Assembly: GCF_954871325.1 (NCBI RefSeq)
Contig: NC_088779.1
Location: 18,292,846 to 18,356,845, forward strand
Direction: 5' to 3'
DNA length: 64,000 nucleotides
Source of the DNA: Gordionus sp. m RMFG-2023
Taxonomy: Eukaryota; Nematomorpha; Gordioida; Chordodea; Parachordodidae
The number at the start of each line of letters is the position of its first letter. Within the stretch, counting starts at the first letter, position 1. Under the pieces are notes generated by a model that had not been told where the DNA came from, did no database searches, and was given only the letters and a program-made list of their open reading frames with translations. The position numbers and the translations under genes were made by a program. Of the stretch, positions 56,655-64,000 are shown one piece after another.

Positions 56655-57116
56655 TAAATAATGGCATAATTTTTGTTAATTGCACCTCAAGTCGTTCTGC
56701 CAACTTCACGTTTTTTAAATATATAGCTCGGTTACGGTTATACATACGGATATCCGGGTTAAAGAGTAAATCAAATACTACATTATTGTTAAGTTTCAAA
56801 AAAGGATCTCTTTTATTTTCGATTTTGGCAAAGTGCCAACACTTTCTTATTTTGCTCATACACGAACGGTTATTCTGATGATGTCCAGATATAAGTGCAG
56901 TTAGGTGTAATTAAGACTCTAAATAATGGCGTAGCTTTTGTTAATTGCACATCAAGTCGTTCTGCCAGCATCAAAATTTCACACTTTCCTTATTTTGCTC
57001 ATAACCACGAACGGTTCATTCTGCTGATGTCCGGATAGAAGTGCAATTAGGTGCAATTAAGGCTCTAAATAATGACATCAATTTTGTCAATTGCACCTCA
57101 AGTCGTTCTGCCAACT
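56655..57116. repeat. Fold-back right arm, outer part
   Basis: Contains three AAGTCGTTCTGCCA boxes (about 56685, 56950, 57100) and ends at the Helitron junction. It directly continues 54411 once the LTR element is removed (shared TAAAT). Confidence 0.85.
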
Positions 57117-57780
57117 CCACGGAGCTGTAAAATCTGTCTAAAATCTCCGCCAAAAATAATAATTTTACCACCAAACGATTTATCTAATTTCATTATTGTT
57201 GTGATGTCCAAATTGATCGCTATCTATTAACTAATCGCTATCTATTAAATAAAAGATTAATTTTTTTTTGTTCTTTATATTAAATTAACTTTAACCTCGC
57301 GGACTCGTTTTACAAAATTAACTCAATAATTCGATATAAATTACTTGATAGATTTTGTTAACTATATAAACTTAGAAATTTATTGTACTTACGAGTGAAA
57401 ATATTTTTAAAATAAATTTATTAAATAAAGTTTTTATTATCACTTTCTTAATTTTGTTCTTCTCCCTGCCAACCTTAATAATTATATTCTGAAATGATTT
57501 ATCCACGGCCTCGAATATATGTTTATGAGTCATTGATAATTCGTCCCATATTATAATTACCGATTGTCTTATCAATTCAGCTATTTGGCTTTAGTAAGGA
57601 ATATTACATGAGGAACCATGAATACTTAAGGGGATGTTGAAACGTGAATGTGCAGTACGGCCATTATGAAGAAGAGTTGAAACAATGCCAGAAGATGCAA
57701 CAGCTATTGCAATTTTACCTTGAGCTCTCAAGTTAAATAATATTGTATTTAATAGAAATGATTTTCCAGTTAACCAGGAC
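57117..57780 (-). pseudogene. Helitron PIF1 helicase, N-terminal part (Walker A/B)
   Basis: From high to low: a disrupted Walker A (GGPG then a frame slip, then [19 protein letters not shown]), [20 protein letters not shown] and [31 protein letters not shown] (Walker B, DE), then after about 200 bp of non-coding or intronic sequence SFGGKIIIFGGDFRQIL, where the fold-back cuts in. The Walker A break and stops make it a pseudogene. Confidence 0.85.
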
Positions 57781-58728
57781 CACCTAAAAAAAATAAATTA
57801 TGGGATGGAGTGGAGGGCAAGGACATAATTTTGATATAGATAATATTGTGATCCCGATTAAATAAATGGTAGTTATCCAAATATTTTTTATAAATATCAT
57901 CAGTATCGTAGGAAATTTCCTCCCGAATAAGGTGACACCTAATATTAGCTGTAGCAGATGGAGATTGAATGAATAATAAAGGGATAGACATTCCCAAAAA
58001 ATCCTTAAGAGATTTACCATTTTGAATCAAAATTTGATTGATGTAGCATAGCGCGAGATTTTCGTTGATAAGGTTATCCGGCTCTGATGATATTTTCTTG
58101 GCAAAATCTTCATAAAGATAAAATTCAAAAGAATTCCATAGACCTATAGGATCTCTCGGCTCACAATGTAATAAAATAACAGAAAATAACTGGCGCAATT
58201 GATATGGCATCTTAAATGAAAGACCTTCCTCTAAACAATGGTTCCATTCCGCATCATCTGATAACAGACCACGTCGAATACATGCATCTTTAAAAGTATT
58301 ACTGACAATTCCATTAAAAGAGCGTAGATCTTCAAAGAATGTTGGCCCAGCTACATAATTAATTAATAGTCTTAAATAAAAAACCTCACCCTCTTTAGGA
58401 GAAACTGTGCGTATACGGCTAATATCCTTATCACCACCCCTTTGTCGTTTTATCCACTGTTTAGATAGAGGTTTCCACACATAATATCTTACAAAATCTG
58501 CATAAATATATTGTCTGGCATCTGTGTCAAGATCATTATTTTTAAACTATTCGGTTAATTTTGTACCAAGATTTTTAGTAAAGATATTATTTAAATCAGT
58601 ATTTGATTGAAAAAGGATCAAATGTTGATTAGGTAGATGAAGGTCTAAACGATAGACTGCAGGAGAATGATCCTGCATTTCAAAATCTAGAGTACGCCAT
58701 AGCGATTCTATTGCGGATATATATCGAG
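57770..58728 (-). pseudogene. Helitron protein, region between Rep and helicase
   Basis: 58547-58728 reads RYISAIESLWRTLDFEMQDH, AVYRLDLHLPNQHLI. 57770-58480 reads GEVFYLRLLINYVAGPTFFE, DLRSFNGIVSNTFKDACIRR, GLLSDDAEWNHCLEEGLSF, RQLFSVILLHCEPRDPIGLW. The YLR.LL..V.G...F.DLR...G....F..AC...GLL.DD.EW pattern is diagnostic of animal and plant Helitron proteins. It is split from Rep by the hAT at 58729. Confidence 0.88.
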
Positions 58729-61249
58729 TAGGCCTATTCAAAAAAATTCGAATATTCGATTCGATTCAAATAATTCGAATAGATACGAATAATTACGAAT
58801 ACGAATAATAAATTATTTGTTTTATCCGAATACGAATAATCATTTATTCGATTTGAATAAAACGAATTATTCGTAATATTTAATAAATTGCTTTTTTTTT
58901 AAATAATCTAACATTTGTCATTTCTATTTGATAACCTGCCAATCTGACAGATGATGTGTTTATAAAAAGACTAGCAAAAAATTTAATTTATTTTTTCAAA
59001 ATTAATTATATTAAAAATTACACAAACCAAAAATATATAAAAATATATACAAACCAAAGGTATATAAAAATATATTATATCTTTATAATAAAATATTGTT
59101 AGCTAGCCTAATTATGTTAGAGGAGAATGATTTTGATGAAATAGTTATTGACAAAATTTCTTAACAAAAAAGAGCGATTATATGGAATCAATATCAACTC
59201 AATGGTGAAAAGGCTGCTTGCAATCATTGCAAGAGCATTATTAAATGCAAAGGCAAAACAACATCGCCTCTTATTAATTATAATAGGTTTCATTCACATC
59301 TCTGTAAAAACAGTAATAAAATTGACACTTTTTTAAAGCCTATATCACCTTTTTCTTTATCTAAAAAAATTAATTATAAAGATAACTTACTAAAGTTATT
59401 TATTAATAATAATTTATCTTTTAAAATTGTTAATTCACCTGATTTTAAAAATTTTATAAATGATCTTGATTCTTCTATAAAATCAATAAGCTCCTATACT
59501 CTTAAATTGCATATGTATAATGAAAGAACAGTTGGTAAAGGATATAATATCCAAAAATAAAAGTCAGATTAATTTTTCATAAGATATTTGGACTAGCCCA
59601 ACTCAGGTTCCTTTTTTAGGGTTAACAGCCCATTTTATTGATGATAATTTTAAAATAAATAACATAATTTTGGATGTTGCTCCAATAAATGAACAACATT
59701 CAGGTGAAAACATATTTAAAGCCTTTATTAAAATAATTAAAAATTATAATTTGGAGAATAAAAATTTTTATATAACTCTAGATAATGCTACTAATAATAA
59801 AACATTTATTCATACATTTTCTTTAAAATATCCATCAATAAAAATAGGGCACATTCGATGCTTTGCTTATGTTATTAATTTAATATCCAAAGAAATTTTA
59901 AAAATTTTAAATCCATCAATTTTAAAACTACGAAACATTATTAGGATGATACGTAATTCTCCTAAAAAATTAAATTTATTAAAAAATATATGTAGTTCAC
60001 TACATCCTCCTATAAATTTTTTAAAACCCAAATTGGATTGTGAAATAAGGTGGAATAGCACCTACCAAATGATTGAAAGGGGCTTATTGTTAAAGCCTGC
60101 TATAAAAAAATTAGTTAATGAAGTTATAACTAATATTATAAGAAAAACAATTATCAGAGGTAAACTAAAATTTATAAATAGGTAAATAATACTTTATTAA
60201 CAAAACATACAGGAGGAATGGGACGATCTTGTAAAAATTAAATCTATCCTATTGCCTTTGTATGAGACTACAAATATGGTTTGTGGGGAAAATTATCCTA
60301 CTTATAATTTGGTTATACCCTATTATATTCTAATTCTTGAACACTTAAAAAATAAGAAACCTTGTTTCCATAAAACCTCTAACAATGATTTCAAAGTGGC
60401 ATGTGATAAATTATTGGGCTATTACAATTTAACTGCAGATGATGCAATAATAGCTACAATATTGGATCCCAGGCTCAAAATAAAATATTTTAAATCAATA
60501 TCTCTTGATTATGATATTGATATATCCAGGTTAACAGACAAGTTTAAAGAGATTTACAGCAGATATACAGGTATTTAATTTACCCCTATTTAAATACATA
60601 TCATTTTATTTTATAAGCTGCTGATAATTACAACTGCCAAAATAAGAATGAAAGTCAACAAAACAGGCGTGACATTGTTTTTAAACAAAATTATGTTCAA
60701 CTATGTGAAATCGATTTTTACCTGAGTGAACCAAGATCAATGAGTGATACTGATCCATTAATGTGGTGGAAGACAAATGCACATAGGATCCCCATACTCT
60801 CAAAAATGGCAAGGGATTATTTATCTATACAAGGAACATCAACTGCGTGTGAAAGACTTTTCTCAGTTGGCACTAATTTGTTGTCAAAAAACCGCATGTC
60901 GTATAAAGAAGAAAATATAAGAAAAACCCTTTGCCTTAAAAATTGGCTTAAAATTATAAATTAAATGAATAATATAATATTTTAATTTTGTTTATGACTT
61001 GATTATATTTATTTGTCATCGGATTATTATAATTTTTTCTGTTTGAAATCAAATTTGCAATAAAAAAATTTGTCAATATATTTGAAATTGATTCATTTTA
61101 TTAAGAAAATTCATTTATTCGAATAATTCGATTCGAATACAAATAGTAGATTTTATTATTCGTACGAATTCAAATAGTAAATTATTCTTTAAACGAATCG
61201 AATACGAATAATGCACTATTCGATTCGAATACGTTTTTGAATAGGCCTA
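58729..61249 (+). mobile_element. hAT transposon (BED-finger), 2.5 kb, clean 8-bp target duplication
   Basis: Ends TAGGCCTATTCAAAAA and the inverted TTTTTGAATAGGCCTA. The octamer ATATCGAG flanks at 58721-58728 and 61250-61257. Both subterminal regions are packed with ATTCGAAT/TTCGATTCGAAT palindromes. It splits the Helitron between FIDARY and ISAIES, and removal restores that frame. Transposase on the plus strand, 59114-60964. Confidence 0.92.
59114..60964 (+). pseudogene. hAT transposase with BED finger and a spliced-type intron
   Basis: Met at 59114 (MLEENDFDEIVIDKIS). After one TAA the frame continues with KRAIIWNQYQLNGEKAACNH, CKSII, SHLCKNS (BED finger C..C...H...C). A frame change near 59520 leads to DIWTSPTQVPFLGLTAHFID, then 59670-60185 with HSGENIFKAFIKII, FYITLDNATNNK and LDCEIRWNSTYQMIERG. 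A further change or small intron falls near 60120-60213, then EEWDDLVKIKSILLPLYETT. A 47-bp GT-AG intron at 60571-60617 joins RYT to AADNYN in phase, and the end is SKMARDYLSIQGTSTACERL, FSVGTNLLSKNRM. Two stops and one or two indels: only lightly decayed. Confidence 0.85.
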
Positions 61250-62146
61250 ATATCGAGCATCAATGAACTGGGTAGTTTCATCGACATTATTAATGGAAAG
61301 AGATGCAGTAGTTCTGTCATGGCTTTTGTAACAATACTTATAAAGGTATTTTATGGACTAGACAGAAGAACAAATTTCTACATTTATATGTGCATTATAT
61401 TTTTTTGATAAATGTTTATTATAAGGAATAATCCAACGGTTGTTAAATATAAATCCGTTTAATTTTTTTTGGAAGGTAACGCCATCATTTCGTCGCCGAT
61501 ATAAAGGATAACCATACTTATCAAGAGAAGAGGTATCCACAAATGATTTAGGATATTTTTTTGAGTATTTTCCATCAATCATGCAGGGACTATTAGGAAA
61601 TGTTATACCACATGGCCCATGTGTATTAAAATTGCTAATAATTTGAAACAGCTTAGGCTCAGTTATTTCGTTAGGAATCTCAGCACAAACTACCTCATCA
61701 TAAGTAACAGCAGTTGGTAGCCTATGAGATTTATCTAGTATAAGGCACATATGGCAATGAGGCAAACCTCTTTTCTGGAATTCTATGACATCTATATTAG
61801 CGATTACTCTACCAAGAACATGATAATAGAGCAAATCCTTTTTTAGACATTTTAATTTTTGACGAAAAACGCGACAAACTAAATCTGGGCGGTCGTTTTG
61901 GGTCTGATGAGGAAATAATTCACTCATTATTTCATCCCATTTAGGGTTGCAGGTGAAAGTAATGAATAATGATGTCTTACCAAAGCAGCGTACAATAGCC
62001 ATTGCGTCCTGATAAAGCTGATGCATATGCCTTGGGCCACCGGTAAAAGAAGAAGCCAAAATTATTCTTTTGCCAAGATTGTTAGCATTAGTATCTCCCT
62101 CTAAAATAGCATCATGTAAGCCTAGAGTTCGGCGCGTAATTTGGAT
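61250..62146 (-). pseudogene. Helitron Rep (HUH endonuclease) domain
   Basis: 61358-62059 reads ASSFTGGPRHMHQLYQDAMA, FITFTCNPKWDEI, LLYYHVLGRVIANIDVIEFQ, KRGLPHCHMCLILDKSHRLP (HUH-type metal site H-C-H), NTHGPCGITFPNSPCMIDGK, CSKKYPK-like. After one TAG it goes on with SIKYLYKYCYKSHDR, the two-tyrosine motif (Y...Y). To the right it begins at about 62140 with LGLHDAILEGDTNANNLGKR, where a gypsy LTR starts. Rep nicks and joins single strands in rolling-circle transposition. Pseudogene. Confidence 0.9.
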
Positions 62147-64000
62147 TGATTATTTTTATAGTCAAAACAATAGATTCTTTATTATAAAATTGTTTCCTAT
62201 AGTCTTTTATAATTATGTCATTTAACTACTACTAATATGCAATTACATTGACCTCCATAAGATAATATAAAATGTAAGAAATATATAATTCAAATAGCGT
62301 AACCTTTTAAAATATATATAAACATTCAAATATAACATATACTTTTTCCCACCAAGTTAAGATCGTCTATCAATCTTTTTATTACCAAGTTCAAGTTCAT
62401 CTTTTAATCTTTTTGTTGGCTTTCGTTCCCTTGTTGGATAACGCGGTTGCCTTCCTTTTTGATTTGGTTCAATTGGTATTATTAATTTGGGTTCGTCTGG
62501 TTCTTCCCTTATTCGTAGTTGATCTGCGTGTTTTAGTACTATTTTATCCTTTTCTTCTACGTTATACGAGAATTTTGCTTGTTGATTTATTATTTTTCCT
62601 TCATGCCATCCTTTTTCAAGTGGATTTTTTATCCAAAATAATTCGTTTTCTCCAAAATCTCTATGTATGCCTTTGTTTAACTGATCGTGTTTTACTACAG
62701 AGGTTTCTAATTTTTCAGTAATTGATGGTTTCACCCAGTCTAATAAAGTATTTAGTCTTCTCCCCATAAATATGTTCGGAATTTCTATATGTAACTAATA
62801 CTTCATTAAGGCATTTCTCCCTATCATTTGATTGTTCTCTATTAGCAAAATACGGATTTTTTATAGTTTGTATGCATCTTTCAACTAATCCGTTACTTCT
62901 CGGATGGTATGGTGTAGTTTTTATGTGTTGTATATTCTTATTTTTGCACCATTTGTAAAATTCATTTGAAATGAATTGTGGACCATTGTCTATGACAATT
63001 TGACGTGGAACACCATATCGTGTAAGCCATTTTTCTAATCTATTTATTAAATTTTTACTTGTGGTATCTTTGATTCTATCGATCTCTATCCATTTTGAAT
63101 ATGCATCGATTCCTACCAGCCAATAAAATCCGTCTAGTGGTCCGGCAAAATCTAAATGTACCCTTTCCCAGGGTTGTGCTGGCGGATTCCATGGGTATAC
63201 GGCAACTTCTGGTATATCTCTGCGATGTTTTTGACACCCAATACAGCTTTTTCGACATCTTTATCTAATTTTTCCCACCATATATAATGTCTCGTAATGG
63301 ATTTCATCGATGTAATACCGGGATGACCTGTATGTAATATCTGTAAAACTCGTTTTTGTAGTGAATATGGAATTATTAAGCGACCATTCCAAAATAGGAT
63401 ACCGTCATCATTTTCTATTTCCTATTCTTGTTCTAAAAGCTTGTAATTCTGGTGCTTGATTTTGTATACTTGTACCATTTAATAATATTTTTACTCTTCT
63501 TAAAATTGGATCTTTCGCAGTTTCATCTCTAAGTTCTTTTCTTGATAGAGTTAATGTGTCATAAGTAAGATTTCGTATATATTTCACTGTTTTATTTACT
63601 TATTTTATTATCATTTTTCTCTATTGGGTTTCGCGATAAAGCATCTGCAATAATATTAATTGCGCCATTCTTATACATTATTTCATAATCATATCCTGAT
63701 AATTTATAAGCCCAACGTAACAATCTTTGGTAAGGCGTTTAAATCTCTGTTATCCCCATATATTATTATTAAATGTTATGGTCCGTTCGTATTTTAAATT
63801 TTCGTCCATACAAATAGTTATGAAATTTTTCTACTCCGTTTACTATGGCTTTGGCTTCTTTGTCGATTGTTGAATAATTCTTTTCAGCATCTTGTAAAGT
63901 TCTCGAGGTGTAAGCTATTGGGTATTCGTTACCATTATCATATTTTTGCAAGAGTAGCTCCAAATCCTTGGTTTGATGCATCTGTTTCTAGTATTAACTC
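62147..64000 (-). mobile_element. Ty3/gypsy fossil, 3' LTR to RNase H (continues beyond window)
   Basis: Minus strand. Probable 3' LTR 62147-62337 (191 bp, TGTTATA...AATCA), polypurine-like tract just above it, integrase C-terminal region and tail (62357-62767, EKDKIVLKHADQLRI), integrase core (about 62770-63260), zinc-binding region (about 63230-63330) and RNase H (63769-63981, IAYTSRTLQDAEKNYSTID). Related to, but clearly different from, the fossil at 42000-44230. Its 5' part is outside the window. It sits in the Helitron Rep region. Broken; moderate age. Confidence 0.85.

Larger units (their letters stand above)
46526..57116. mobile_element. Large fold-back element made of about 290-bp tandem units
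   Basis: Ends AGTTGGCAGAACGACTTGAG at 46526 and its complement ending at 57116. Left arm 46526-47995 and right arm (47996-48348, 53283-54411 and 56655-57116) are inverted copies, each a tandem array of a unit about 280-300 bp long. Each unit contains TCAGCAGAATTAACGGCTAG, GAGTTATGAGCAAAATAAG, GGCACTTTGCCAAAACCG, AACGGGATATCCGTATCATT and GAGGTGCAATTA. There is no coding sequence of its own. It interrupts the Helitron PIF1 gene between FRQIL and the RCDIV block; the flanks CTCCGTGG / CACGGTGG (Helitron sense) may be a 6/8 target duplication. Later insertions: RTE-like LINE and an LTR element. Confidence 0.82.
44404..62146 (-). mobile_element. Helitron (Rep/PIF1 helicase), 3' terminus present, heavily interrupted
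   Basis: Minus-strand rolling-circle transposon. The 3' end, read on the minus strand, has a 7-bp stem CCCGTCA/TGACGGG with a short loop (44415-44432), then CTTTCTACTAG and a T, the classic Helitron hairpin plus CTAG end abutting T. Coding parts: Rep at 61250-62146, middle region 57770-58728, PIF1 helicase N-half 57117-57780 and C-half 45590-46525. Foreign inserts: hAT 58729-61249 and fold-back 46526-57116. The Rep N-terminus and the 5' TC end are cut off by a gypsy element at 62147. Confidence 0.85.

Overview
The window looks like a very AT-rich nuclear genome, almost certainly animal. It holds one host gene split into many exons by introns that range from 48 bp to 22 kb, and almost everything else is transposable-element sequence. 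The animal reading rests on a FLYWCH zinc-finger MULE, a Mag/K02A2.6-like Ty3/gypsy population, BED- and ZMYM-type hATs, Helitrons, an RTE-like LINE and a LINE with a restriction-like endonuclease. A cnidarian-type or reduced parasitic lineage such as a myxozoan would fit, but that is a guess. I see no tRNA, rRNA, CRISPR array or bacterial-style operon.

Host gene (2129-41033, + strand): the C-terminal two thirds of FIG4/SAC3, the PI(3,5)P2 phosphatase of the PIKfyve-VAC14-FIG4 complex. Ten exons can be placed with compatible phases (2129-2263, 2312-2445, 2563-2907, 7027-7196, 29589-29762, 29913-29978, 31401-31548, 32067-32289, 38223-38413, 40823-41033). They include the catalytic CVDCLDRT loop and a natural stop. 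The 5' exons lie left of the window.

Elements inside FIG4: the leftmost 1.5 kb is a sense-strand LINE relic carrying a small MITE. The 22-kb intron 7197-29588 contains a gypsy tail, a 4.8-kb palindromic element with hAT fragments (9041-13887), a gypsy protease fossil and an antisense RLE-type LINE (about 16480-28557). That LINE is split by a hAT (18543-27625) with a clean 8-bp target duplication. Inside the hAT lies a MULE-bearing element with inverted tandem arrays at its ends (about 21110-27387), which itself holds a hAT MITE and a fold-back element. Later introns carry another hAT (34651-37550), MITEs and a LINE fragment.

Downstream of FIG4 (41034-64000) is a nested stack on the minus strand. 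A gypsy fossil is followed by a Helitron, whose 3' hairpin and CTAG end lie at 44404 and which runs to 62146. The Helitron is split by a BED hAT (58729-61249) and by a fold-back element built of about 290-bp tandem units (46526-57116). The fold-back is split by an RTE-like LINE with 11-bp target duplications (48360-53271) and by a young non-autonomous LTR element (54412-56654). The RTE LINE is split by a 2.8-kb block with a hAT MITE at each end and one 8-bp target duplication around the whole block (48862-51680). This looks like a composite transposon made from MITEs and is the most unusual object here. A further gypsy element (62147 to beyond 64000) cuts the Helitron Rep end.

Many insertions were dated relative to each other because removing the insert and one duplication copy brings together the two halves of the host element's coding sequence (shown only for LINEs and DNA transposons).
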